DNA of 64,000 nt from Diplodia intermedia. Taxonomy: Eukaryota; Ascomycota; Dothideomycetes; Botryosphaeriales; Botryosphaeriaceae. Below the pieces are notes generated by a model. The model was not told the origin of the DNA, ran no database searches, and saw nothing but the letters and a program-made list of their open reading frames with translations. Position 1 is the first letter of the stretch. Every line of letters begins with the position of its first letter. The stretch spans positions 62,001 to 126,000 of the forward strand of contig JAKEKT010000010.1 of assembly GCA_021495925.1 (NCBI GenBank). Direction: 5' to 3'. The position numbers were made by a program, and so were the translations under genes. This document shows, in pieces, positions 33,884-44,676 of the stretch.

Positions 33884-34588
33884 GTCGTCATTTGCATGGG
33901 TGTGATGACAAGCTTGGGGAGTGGCGCTTTGGCGTACTCGTGTGTGCGACGTGGGTTCAAGTAGGAGTTTTGAATACGAAAGAGGAGCAATGGTTTTATT
34001 TATCGACCAGTCTTCAGTATCCGGAGTCATTGATATGTTTCAGGTACATATCTGATCGTCTTGGTGTCTTCAAGAAATCCCGAAATGTCGACTACATGGT
34101 TGCAATGGCCGATTATCACAAGGGTTATATTTGGTTACGTCTGATGGTTTTGTCGTACGATATTGCATTCTTCGAAGGCCCAAACAACATCGAACTGCAC
34201 ACAATAGAGCCCGGGTCGTTCATGGTCCGTTTCACTTGCGTCTGTATGTTGCTTACAAAAAACGCTGCGCTGCAAAAGTTCCGTCCGATGTCGGCGATGA
34301 GGTCATTCAACTGGAGAGGGTATGTTCGGAGATCATGGTGCCCCCCTGCGGCTTTATAAGATATACTAGACCAGACAGCATCGGTTACTCATCCTGCTAC
34401 TGCTGATTCGTATTGCGGTTCGGCTAACGTGTGCTGGGGGTGCGGCTTCGGAGAGTGGATTGCTGGAGCCACTGAGGCAGCGCGGATTGCTAAGCGAAAA
34501 TCCGGGGAAGCGACAGCCCTGGCCCGCGCGTCAAGAAAAGTTGCGCGATAACGGCCGACGCGTGCTCTGACTGTCCACGGCAGCAACC
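33884..34588. other. Intergenic region, UVE1 / homoaconitase
   Basis: 705 bases, AT-richer than the surrounding genes. It holds the UVE1 3' UTR and the homoaconitase promoter. A 155-codon frame at 33892-34359 has no features of a real protein. Confidence 0.55.
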
Positions 34589-36997
34589 ATGGCTTCCACC
34601 GTTCGTTCAGCCGCCCGCCTGGCTGCCCGCGCAAGCTTCGTATGCTGCCATCTCCCAAATTGATTCCCCGCCATCGCTGACTCCTGTAAGGTCCGACAAA
34701 GCTTCCCGGCTGTTCGGACGCCTTCGCTGCGTGCCGCCACTGTCCTCCGCCCGTCCCCGTCGTTCCACCGCCCGCGGTTATACAGCAGCGCCTCTGCTGC
34801 CCAGAAGCAGGAGCATGTCTTCCATACCCAGCTCGAGGACACCAATGCGTCGTCCCTCCTCTCTTCGCTCCAGAAGCCGCAGGGCGTACCGCAGACCCTG
34901 ACCGAGAAGATCGTGCAGAAGTATGCCGTCGGTCTGCCTGAAGGCAAATTTGTCAAGTCTGGCGACTATGTCACCATCCAGCCCGCTCACTGCATGACCC
35001 ACGACAACTCGTGGCCCGTCGCCTTGAAGTTCATGGGCATCGGTGGCTCCAAGATTGCCAACAACCGTCAAACCGTCATGACCCTCGATCACGACGTCCA
35101 GAACAAGAGCGAGTCCAACTTGAAGAAGTACAGGCAAATCGAGGAGTTCGCGAAGAAGCACGGCGTCGATTTCTACCCGGCTGGAAGGGGCATTGGGCAC
35201 CAAATCATGGTTGAGGAGGGCTACGCTTTCCCTGGCACTCTTGCGGTGGCGTCTGACAGTCACACCAACATGTACGGCGGCATCGGCTGCCTGGGAACCC
35301 CTGTCGTGCGCACTGACGCTGCCTCCATCTGGGCCACCACCAAGACCTGGTGGCAGATTCCTCCCATCGCTAAGGTCACCTTCACTGGCCTTCTTCCCAA
35401 GGGTGTCACTGGCAAGGACATCATTGTTGCTCTCTGCGGTCTTTTCAACAAGGATGACGTTCTCAACCATGCCATTGAGTTCACCGGCTCCCCGGAGACC
35501 CTTGCTAGCCTGCCTATTGACGACCGCCTTTCCATCGCCAACATGACGACTGAGTGGGGTGCTCTGAGTGGTCTCTTCCCTATGGACGGTACCCTCAAGG
35601 GTTGGCTGCGCTTCAAGGCCACCGAGGCTTCCATGTACGAAAGCAATCGCATCTCACGCTTCAACCACGAACGCCTTGACGATCTCTTCGAGAACGCCCC
35701 GGTTGCTGACCCCGGTGCCACTTACGCCAAGAAGCTCTACCTTGACCTCTCCACCCTCTCCCCCTACGTCGCTGGCCCCAACTCGGTCAAGGTTGCTACA
35801 CCTCTTGCCGAGCTGCAGGCTCAGGATATCAAGGTCAATAGGGCATACCTTGTCTCTTGCACGAACTCCAGAAGCTCTGACATCGCTGCCGCTGCCCGCG
35901 TGTTCAAGGAGGCTGCCGCCAAGAACAACGGTGAGATTCCTAAGATTCCGGAGCACGTCAACTTCTACATTGCTGCGGCATCCACGTTGGAGGAAGCCGC
36001 CGCAAGGGAGGCAGGTGACTGGGACGCTCTTCTCCAGGCCGGCGCGCAGCCCCTTCCCAGTGGATGTGGTCCTTGTATTGGTCTCGGGACGGGTCTCTTG
36101 GAGCCTGGTGAGGTTGGTATCAGTGCCAGCAACCGTAACTTCAAGGGCCGCATGGGCTCGACGGATGCCAAGGCCTACCTCGCTAGCCCCGAAGTTGTTG
36201 CTGCCAGTGCGCTGGCAGGTAAGATTTCGGGCACTGGCTGGTACGAGCAGCCTGAAGGTGTGACGGGCGTGGTCCGTGGCGAGGGCGATCTGATTGGCAA
36301 TACCATTGAGGATGCCCTCGCGTCCATCATCGGGCAGGTTGACTCCATGGTCGAGACTGGTGAGCAGGCCATCTCGGGCAAGGATGGCAGCGCTGAGCCG
36401 GAGTCTGTGGGCAACGAGTCGCTGACGGAGATTCTCCCCGGCTTCCCCGAGAAGGTGTCGGGCGAGATTGTCTTCTGTGACGCTGACAACATCAACACGG
36501 ATGGCATCTATCCCGGCAAGTACACGTACCAGGACGACGTGACTCGCGAGAAGATGGCCGAGGTGGTCATGGAGAACTACGACAAGGAGTTTGCGCAGGT
36601 CGCCAAGGCCGGAGACATCCTTGTGTCGGGCTTCAACTTCGGCAGCGGCTCGTCCCGAGAGCAAGCGGCTACGGCGATCCTGGCCAAGGGCATCCCGCTC
36701 GTCGTCGCAGGCTCTTTCGCCAACATCTTCGGGCGCAACAGCATCAACAACGCCCTCATGGGTGTCGAGGTGCCGCGCCTGGTCGAGCGGCTGCGCAACA
36801 CGTTCGGCGAGAAGACGCTGACGCGACGCACGGGCTGGACTTTCGAGTGGGACGTCCGTCGGAGCAAGGTCACGATTCAAGAGGGCCAAGGCGGCGAGAA
36901 GTGGAGCCAGAAGGTCGGCGAGCTACCGCCGAACGTGCAAGAGATCATCGCGCTCGGTGGTCTCGAGAACTGGGTCAAGAAGAGCATCGGATTGTAA
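34589..36997 (+). CDS. lys4: Homoaconitase, mitochondrial (alpha-aminoadipate lysine pathway)
   Basis: Two exons, 34589-34639 and 34691-36997, giving 785 residues. It converts homoaconitate to homoisocitrate in lysine biosynthesis, in the mitochondrial matrix. The N-terminal ~45 residues are an Arg/Ser/Ala-rich presequence (ending near PRLYSSASA) that is split by the 51-base intron. The aconitase fold follows: QPAHCMTHDNSWPVALKF, ASDSHTNMYGGIG, and the [4Fe-4S] ligands Cys407 (SCTNSRSSD) and Cys476/Cys479 (SGCGPCIGLG). The C-terminal swivelling domain carries FCDADNINTDGIYPGKYTYQ, a block diagnostic of homoaconitase rather than aconitase, and GSGSSREQA. The gene is complete, and every key residue I can check is present. 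It is called lysF in Aspergillus and LYS4 in yeast. Confidence 0.96.
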
Positions 36998-37406
36998 GAA
37001 CCGAAAGGCGGACACACCCACCTCACTTTCTTAAAATTTCTGGTTACTGCATGTCAAAATATGTGTATTTGAGAGAGTCATGGAGCAATTAGATCTTTTT
37101 GGTGTTGAAAAAGCGGGATATGTATGGGGGGCTAGCTATATCCAACATGAAGCCAATTTTCCTTCTAGTGATGGAAAGTGAAAGGTGAAAAGTGAAGGAG
37201 GGTGAAAGGTGAAATGAACCTTCTACGAATCTGGTGCAGGACCCACTTTTCGGTTGCTTGACGACACATGACGAAGACCAAAGGCCATTCAGTCACTGAG
37301 GGCATGAAACATAAAACCCCGGCCGCCCTACAACGTCTTCCCTCTCTTTTCTCTATCAGACACTTCCCACTCGACCTGCTCCACTCAACCACCACTCTCA
37401 AACAAC
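36998..37406. other. Intergenic region with a GTGAAA-type repeat cluster
   Basis: 409 bases between homoaconitase and the 188-aa gene; contains the short purine repeat listed next. Confidence 0.6.
37177..37215 (+). repeat. Degenerate GTGAAAG repeat, about five units
   Basis: Near-copies of GTGAAAG follow each other with one- to four-base spacers about 200 bases upstream of the next start codon. Could be a slippage-derived tract or clustered factor sites. Confidence 0.6.
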
Positions 37407-38083
37407 ATGCCTCTCCGAGCGGACTTCACCTCCGGACCTTCTCAGCAGCAGGATAGCGATGCCCGTGCTGCCAGTGGCGAGGAAGTCGACAACTCACTGG
37501 TCGAGTTGCATGACGCTCACCAGAGGGGCGTCATCCTTCTCGAGGAGGACGAGCGGAATGCCGTCCCCTCACTCGGCCAGCTGGCGGGCGGACTTGGGGT
37601 GGATGCGGCCGCCTCTCTGCTCGGGTACATCGCGCAGCTGCGCAACAACCAGCGGCGGCCTGAGCAGGTCAGCTACGAGCAGACGACGAGAGAAATCTCT
37701 GGCAAGTACCCGATGCATCCCTCGGTGAGCGACGTGCCGATGACTACTCCCAATCACAGCCATGTTCGGCGACATGTTCCCCGAGTACGTGTCGTACGGC
37801 ATCTTTGTCGGCGAGATAGTCCGCACCAACGACGCGGCTGTCCAGGGCCGGTTCGTCGCCAACGTCAGGGCCGAGAGGGGAAACGGCGTGGAGGCCGTGT
37901 CGCAGGGCTTCCGCGGAGCGACGTACGGCGAGGCGCTCCGGAACTTGTGGCAGGGCGTGGCCGACACCTACCGCTTGTGGACCGACTTCCCGGTCGAGGA
38001 GGGAGAAAACGCCCGCGAGGCTTTGTCAGTACCCTTTCCGTCCTGCCAACCAAGAAGACACTGATACACGCAATAGCATTTAG
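37407..38083 (+). CDS. Unknown 188-residue protein with a probable GC-AG intron
   Basis: Not recognised. Three exons, 37407-37701, 37760-38024 and 38077-38083, joined in frame. The first intron starts with GCAAGT, the textbook donor of the minor GC-AG class; no GT donor nearby restores the frame into the clearly coding second exon. The second intron (GTCAGT..TAG, branch CTGAT) leads to a stop two codons later (AREAFI). The N-terminal ~25 residues are disordered (Ser/Gln/Asp). Residues ~30-95 are helical (VELHDAHQRGVILLEEDE, AASLLGYIAQLRNNQ), and ~99-185 form a second block (MFGDMFPEYVSYGIFVGEIV). No signal peptide or clear membrane segment. Just upstream of the NLR-like gene, on the same strand. 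Confidence 0.65.
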
Positions 38084-38535
38084 GATGCACGGACATGGGG
38101 CTGCGCGGAACATGTGGCTTCTTGGGGAGGAACGGCGTTTTCTTAGGAGGGAGGCGCGTGGGAGTGGTTCCAGGGACCCGTTAGCGTCGTGCGGGGTCTC
38201 CTTCGATATTCTCAATGCACCATTCCCCTACGCTTACACTTGCCGGGAGCGATGGATCGCCAGCTTTCGTGAACGAAGTGATTCAGCAGACCCAGTAGCG
38301 CCCTCGGCACATGGCTCCTGATCAGAGAGATTGCCAGCATGTGAGACGACGCTGGCGGGTAGCATCAAGCCACAAGACTTGGGGGCCAAAAGACTAGCGT
38401 AAGTCATCTTTCCAGCCTACGCTTTAACAGCTCGGTCCAGCCGCCCATCTCTCTGAGTGGGGGCCAACGACATGTGTAGCATATAAGGAGTCGCACTCTC
38501 CGGATCCGCTTCCCAGCAGCCTTCGCGTCTCTACC
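38084..38535. other. Intergenic region, promoter of the NLR-like gene
   Basis: 452 bases. A TATA-like ATATAAG lies at 38481-38487, 50 bases before the NLR start codon. Nothing else recognised. Confidence 0.5.
38481..38487 (+). promoter_or_regulatory. TATA-like element of the NLR-like gene
   Basis: ATATAAG, 49 bases before the start codon. This leaves a short 5' UTR of roughly 20 bases, which makes the assignment uncertain. Confidence 0.35.
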
Positions 38536-41500
38536 ATGGAGCTCTCCGAGGATTACAAGGCCGAGTCGGCAGCAGACGTGGGAGAGCTTTGGGCAAAGGC
38601 CATCCGTGACTATGTCAAGGAAACCGAGAGAGACATCACCCGCGTCCAGCACATGTCAACCAAGGAGATTCTTGACGAGCAGAAGCAGGCGCTGGATAAA
38701 TTCAAGGGCTTTCGCCACGATGGCCAGATGACCGACAAGTTCCGTTCGTTGGTCAACACGAATTCCGATCTGATCATGTCTGCTGCAAAACAGATATCAA
38801 ACGCTGCAAGCGCGGTACGCATCGCTGCATTTGGTTTATGAGTTAGTTAATGACGAGTCGTAGGCCTTTCCACCTGCTGGAACAATCCTGACAGCTTTCA
38901 CATGTGAGTTTGCCTTCCGGTGTAGCCATGGTCGAAATCCTGACTTGAGGACTCGCAGGGATCATGGACGTAGGGCGATGACCTTTCCACCTGATTTTAC
39001 GGAGAACTGATGGAGATAGGCTTCCAAAAACGTGTCCAAGGATTACGATGGTAAGAAACCCTTTCGAGCCTGTGGCATCTTCGGCGTTCGTCCGGGCTGA
39101 CCGCGCAAAAGTAATCTACACCTTTTTTGACATTCAGCACTCGTTCCTCGAGCGCATTTCCATCATCGAGAAAAAGGTCCCAAATATCGAAATCTATCAG
39201 ACAATAATGATGCGGGTATTCACTTCCATACTTGACCTTTGCAGAATTGCGACCAAGTACCAGAAGGAAGGGCGGTTCAGTCAGTGAAACCGAGACTTCA
39301 GCAATGACCACGCTAATCGTGCTGTCGATACAGTTAAATGGACGAAAGCGCTCATCAAGGGCTCGGACGAAAAGCTCCAAGCAGCCTTGAGCAGTCTCAA
39401 AGCAAACATCCAGAGACTGGAGTCGGCCACCATGTTCGCCACGCTCAGACAGACGATTGAAACGCACCAATCAGTGACCGAGACTGTTAGCATGACGCGC
39501 CAGGTTCTCTCAATCCAGCAAGAGCAGACTGGAATCCTCAAGGAAAACGCCATGGTGGGGCAACAGACATTGGAGATTGGCCAGCAGAATTCTCGCGAGA
39601 TGCAGAAAGTCTCGGGCATGATTTCCAGGTACTTCAGCATGTCCGAGGACGGCCAAGAGCAAGGAAAGGGGGAGAAAGTTCGTAAATCCAAGGATGCGGG
39701 AGCAAGGCGCTCAGCGGCTCTTGCTCAGGTGAAGGACGCACTGCAAACCGTGGCCATCCCCGCCACGACCATGGCCTATGCGGAAATCAAGCAGACTTTC
39801 GTGGAGGGTACCTTCAAGTGGCTGAGAGAAAACGAGGCTTACGCCACATTTGCCGCTGGCGAGAACGAGCCTTTTCTGTGGGTCACCGGCGACCGTGGGT
39901 TGGGGAAGTCAAGTCTGGCGTACTTTGCCGTCAACGAACTCAAGGAACGGCGTCACTTCTGCCAAACCAACGTTGCGTACTTTTTCTTCAAGGAAGAGCA
40001 CAAGGAACTGCGCTCAACGGTCGACCTCTTGAAGACGGCTGCGTCTCAGCTGGCAGAAGCCGACCACAAGTACCGCGAAGAGGTGGCAAAGGAGATCAAG
40101 AAGGGCGCCAGTAGCCTTGGAGATGGTGAATTATCCGCCCTGTGGGATCAGCTCTTTGCCTCGAGATTTTCCCATGAGTCTTCGGCCAGGCTCTTCCTTG
40201 TCATCGACGGGTTTGACGAAGCCAACACAGCGGACCGCGAGAAACTGTTGGGTCTTCTCGCTCAGGTGAAGAAAGACAACCTGCAGATTCGGGTTCTGAT
40301 CACAAGCCGACCAGGAATGGAAGGGGTGGAGAGCTTGCAGCCAGCATCTCTTCCCATGACCATTGAACATTTGAGAAAAGACCTTCGGCACATCATAAAA
40401 GCAAGGATAAAGTCGCTGTCAAGGCTCAGAAGACTTCGACTCCCCGTGAAGAAGCGGATCATCGTCAAACTTCTACAGAAAGGCGATAGTATGTTTGGCC
40501 CTCTAACGGTGCATCGGGAACATTGCTGACATGACGGGCACAGGCGCGCTCTACGCTGAGCATGTTCTGCGCAGGCTTAACTCTCTACGTCGGGAAGCGG
40601 CAATCTTGAAGGAGCTTGACAAGTTGCCAGATAGTTTATCCGCCCTTTACAGCTTGTTGCTTGCCGAATGTCAGAAAGGTCGCAGTGACGAGGATCTCGT
40701 TTCCCTGAAGCGGCTGTTCGCATGGCTTGCCTACTCGAAGCGTCCACTCACGTACGGAGAAGCCTCGAACCTTGTTACTTTCGTCAACGACGACGCCAAG
40801 CTCAGCTTGGAAGAGGAGATCGAAGGAAAGTCTGCCAGGCTGCTCCGACTTGCCCAGATGACTTCCGAAGATGAAGAATCATCGGACGAAAGCGACGGGG
40901 AGGGCTCCGAAACCGCCGATGAGGCGCTTGAAAACCACGACGACACTGACCCAAACACCTTGGTGCCTCTGCGATTCCAAGAACGATCCTTGCGCCAATA
41001 CTTCCGTGAGGCTATCGTAGATGAGTACGGGCTGCGCAGCTCCCCCTCCTCCGCTCACCTGATCATCTTCAAGACCATCGCCACGATTCTAACCACGGAT
41101 GTGGAGGATGATGCTACGATCAAGATGTTGAAGAACTACGCCGCCGATTTCTGGATCCATCACTTCCTGGACATCGAGGTGGACAGGGCAAGTGATGACG
41201 AGGTCAAATCCGTCATCGAGAGCCTCTCCGACATTGTTACCAACAAGCGCCGGGCTCTGGAGAAGATAGAGGAAAACGCAAGCGCCCTTGGCATCTTCGG
41301 CGAGTCAACGGACCTGCGCGAGCACATGTTTAGCTCCGTCAAGAAGTGGATTGATAGAACCTCGAAGCTTCCACCTGACTTCCTCAGCCCAGAGAGCGCG
41401 GAATTGGTATCAAGCTTGTCTGAAGACCCCACCAAGCTCATGGAAGGAATAGCTCGGAAGCATGTCTTCAACTGGTTCAACTATGCCACGTACCGATGGG

Positions 41501-43462
41501 AAGCCTGGAGATCGTTCCACTTTGCACTTGAAGCGCTTAAGCTGGTAGGTCTCGGCTCGACCCCGACATACTTCAAGGAGCGACTACTAATACCTGCGCT
41601 TGTAGACAAACATCTTGGTGGATGAACTCAAGAACGTCGGTGATGAGCCAACAGCTGAACAGATTTTCCTCGTAGCGGACGCCTTCCCAGACCTGGAGAA
41701 GTCCAGTTATGCGCACAGAGGAATCGGCCTAGTCATGAAATGGTACAATCACTGGGAATCCGCCCTCGAGGAGTGCAAGAAATCTCTGGAGAATCCCGGT
41801 ACAAAACTGGAACGTTTCCACGCTCTGGGTAGTGTGGCCGATGCGGCCAAGCAATTGGCGTCCGCAGAAGAGGACCCGGAGAAGAGACTCGAATACATCA
41901 AAGACGTCAAAGAAGCGGTCATGGCAATGGCGGCCGAATTCTCTCAGCTCGGTCCTCGGGGCGAGGAGAAAAACGCAAAGCTATACATGGCATCCAGCTT
42001 CTTCTCGCTCTCGGAATGCGCGCTGCTCGAAGACGATGTGGAGGCCGCAATCAGCATATTCAACGATCAAGCAAAGCCTCTGCTCCCTGATGATTTCCTG
42101 CCCAACGAAATCATAGCAAAGATAATGGGCAAGCTGATTGAGAAAGAGCAGGATGACAAATTGCTGGGCTTCTTCGCTAGCTTCAGGGATAAGGACAAGC
42201 TCGTATGGCTTGCAGATCAATGGACCCACGACGAATTCCAACGTGCTGCTGTGAGAACAGGCAAGCGCGAGCTGGTCGCGGATACTTATGAGCGATTGAT
42301 CAAGATGTCGATCATGAACTGGAACACAGAATTCGGCATCAGGTCCGCGCTTGCCAACTACTATGTGGCGGTTGACGAGAACCTGGACAAAGCAAAAGAG
42401 CTGCTGGTCCAGCTGCTGCAGGGTTACCACAGGGGAGACAATCTCCAGGAGGCAGTTGTCCTAAACAGCAGGGGTCGCCTGGCCGAAGTGCTCATGGAAC
42501 AATTCCGCACCACGGTCGACGCGGCGGAAAAGGCCAGCATCCTCGACGAGACCATGAGGTTGGCATTCCCAACCGGCTACATCCGCATCGAGGATTTCGA
42601 CCCCGCCATGTCCGAAACGGCGCTCCCGGCCGTGCTGATGCTGCGGAAGATGGGGCCCCTGCGCGACTTCCAGTCGACACTCAACAAGTCCTTCGACGCT
42701 TGCGTTGCTGGCCTCACCGATAACGAGGGCTCGAACGACTACACCAGCGTCCGCTTCTTCGGCAAGGTGTTGGCGTGCCTTCCGGGCCTGGAGAGAGACG
42801 CTCAAATCGCCTCCGCTGCGCAGTTCTATCACCTCAATCCGGAGTTCATACCGAAAGAGGGCGACGGTAGACCCCAGACGGATGAGATGGCGCAGCCCGA
42901 GAGCTCCGCTGCTGACCACAGCACGCCGGAGCAAGACCACGCCTCGGCCGACAAGACTGACGCGAGCGAGGTCCACGGAGAGGCCGACGGTGAGCAATCT
43001 TCCGCAGCAGGAGCGAGCGAGCCCTACGGCGACTTGGATGACGGTAAGTGACACAAAGCACCAACACATCATCACACCGTCAACTGTGAATGGCTGACTC
43101 GCAGACACACAGAAGCAACCGTTTCCTGCAACGGCTGCGGCAAGGAAATCTGCAATCCCGGCGAAGGACCCGTCTACACGTGCACCGTCTGCACCGACAC
43201 GGATCTGTGCGGGGACTGCCACCGCAAGCGCGTGGGCTGGAACAACGGCGAGCCCGTCACCGACTGGACCACGTACTGCGGGAAGAACCACCGCTACGTG
43301 AAGCATCCGGTCGAGGGCTGGAAGGGCATCAAGGGCGGCGTGATCGAGATCGGAGAGGAGAAGGTCGAGTTCGCGCAGTGGCTGAAGGATGTCCAGGACA
43401 GATGGAATGCTGCCTGGGATGAGTTCTGGGGGAGGCAGGAGGACGTCGGGGATATTATGTAA
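38536..43462 (+). CDS. STAND/NLR-like protein: helical N-domain, NACHT-type NTPase, helical repeats, C-terminal zinc finger
   Basis: Nine exons: 38536-38814, 38864-38903, 38959-38969, 39020-39050, 39112-39279, 39334-40488, 40544-41544, 41606-43043 and 43113-43462, giving 1490 residues. Residues ~15-170 resemble the N-terminal domain of fungal STAND proteins sometimes called Goodbye (LWAKAIRDYVKET, FPPAGTILTAFTWIM, SKDYD, FTSILDLCRIATKY). A coiled-coil-like segment follows (~190-290). The NTPase has Walker A GDRGLGKSS at ~361-369 and Walker B LFLVIDGFDEAN near 465, then ITSRPG (sensor 1) and a winged-helix-like part with an acidic insert. Residues ~740-1300 are helical and TPR-like. The last exon encodes a Cys-rich finger (~1377-1420: CNGCG, CTVC, LCGDCH, KNHRYVKHP) resembling ZZ-type zinc fingers. 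Such proteins act in fungal non-self recognition or programmed cell death; the ligand is unknown. Confidence 0.88.
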
Positions 43463-43985
43463 TCCGCGGAGAGTACTTGTACGTAGGAGCAGCCTCTTCG
43501 GTCTCTCGGTCTCCCGGTGTGTTTGTAATAGAGGGCAGTTTAGTCAGCACATCTCCGTGTAATTATCTCAGGCGTGGTATCAGGTAGTTGTGGTACCTGG
43601 GCGTCGTGCGCACTGTAGCTTCCAACTGACCGGGTTGTCTGCTAATGCTGGTTGGCCATTCATACAGAAGAATGCTTTATCATCAACATTTTGTAATGCA
43701 CGAGCTTCGGCATTTATCAGCGCGGAACGAAACCATCACGGATACATGTTGGATGTAGATGGGCGCTCACGTGCGTAATCTCACATAAGCTTTGAGATTC
43801 CTTTCGGCGTTGGGCAGGCGCGGGGTAGGCTCACTTGGGCGAGCTCAAGTGAGAAAAGAGGGGCAGGGCAGCAGCCCATCTCATAATATATATAAGAACG
43901 ACGTCGGCTGCTATATCTCCGACGAGAGAGAGGGCATTTTTATGAACAACCCCACACTAAGCAAAGCGACGACGATCCAACCATC
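43463..43985. other. Intergenic region, NLR-like gene / VOC gene
   Basis: 523 bases with the NLR 3' region and the promoter of the next gene, including the TATA box listed separately. Confidence 0.55.
43887..43896 (+). promoter_or_regulatory. TATA box of the VOC gene
   Basis: TATATATAAG, about 90 bases upstream of the start codon at 43986. Confidence 0.55.
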
Positions 43986-44676
43986 ATGGCAGACACCAAG
44001 GAAAACGGAAAGACGACGACCAAAGTCATCTCGCCCATCAGGCTCGCCCACGTCGTTCTTCGGACGCGGCCCGAGACCTTCGCCGACATGGTCGCCTTCT
44101 ACAAGACCTTCCTGGGCGCCGAGGCCGCGCACGAGAACGATTTCATATCCTTCCTGACGTACGACGAAGAACACCATCGCATCGCCATCGTCGCGATGCC
44201 GGGTCTTGGCCCGAAAGACGCCAAGACGGCCGGGTTGGAGGTGAGTTTGGAGAAGCCAATGCCAATGCCAATGCCAATGCCAAAAAAAAAAGTCCCCTAA
44301 GACTGATGGATACTTGCAGCACATCGCCTTCACCTTCGCCACGGTCAAGGACCTCCTGACGGCCTACACGCAGCGCAAGGAGCTCGGCATCAAGCCCGTC
44401 TGGTGCGTCAACCACGGGCCGACGCTCAGCATCTACTACCGCGACCCGGACGGCAACCACATCGAGACGCAGGTCGACGCCTTCGACACGGCCGAGGACG
44501 CGACGGCGTACATGGTCGACCCCGCCTTCGCCGAGAATCCCATCGGCGTCGACTTCGACCCCGACGACACCATCGAGAGGCTCGAGAAGGGGGTGGTGTC
44601 CGTTCAGGATGTTTTGAAGAGGCCGAACATCGGCCCGCGGGACCTGTCGGATGTGGCCATGGTGGAGTCTCATTGA
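43986..44676 (+). CDS. Vicinal oxygen chelate protein (glyoxalase / extradiol dioxygenase-like)
   Basis: Two exons, 43986-44240 and 44320-44676, both phase 0, giving 203 residues. The protein has the paired beta-alpha-beta-beta-beta fold of VOC enzymes (glyoxalase I, extradiol dioxygenases, fosfomycin/bleomycin resistance). The likely metal ligands are His22 (RLAHVVLRT), His86 (HIAFTFA, first residue of exon 2) and Glu134 (DPDGNHIETQVD), a 2-His-1-Glu set that fits a metal-dependent enzyme similar to biphenyl-2,3-diol dioxygenase-like fungal proteins. The substrate is unknown. No targeting signal is seen. The 79-base intron carries a GCCAAT microsatellite. Downstream of, and on the same strand as, the NLR-like gene, but with its own TATA box. 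Confidence 0.88.
44255..44292 (+). repeat. GCCAAT hexanucleotide microsatellite and A-run inside the VOC intron
   Basis: Four tandem GCCAAT units followed by GCC and a ten-base A run, all inside the intron 44241-44319. The branch-like CTGAT and acceptor TTGCAG follow downstream. Confidence 0.8.

Noticed and set aside
32777..34030. 417-codon minus-strand frame opposite UVE1
   Set aside because: Mirror of the GC-rich UVE1 coding sequence; Arg/Leu/His-biased, no domain.
33892..34359. 155-codon frame after UVE1
   Set aside because: AT-rich 3' region, no similarity, no splice structure; likely UTR and promoter sequence.
35654..36889. 411-codon minus-strand frame opposite homoaconitase
   Set aside because: The plus strand encodes conserved homoaconitase throughout; the antisense frame is a codon-bias artefact.
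38960..39050. Frameshift or pseudogene in the NLR N-terminus
   Set aside because: Short introns with GT..AG ends restore a continuous family-like sequence, so the gene is more likely intact.
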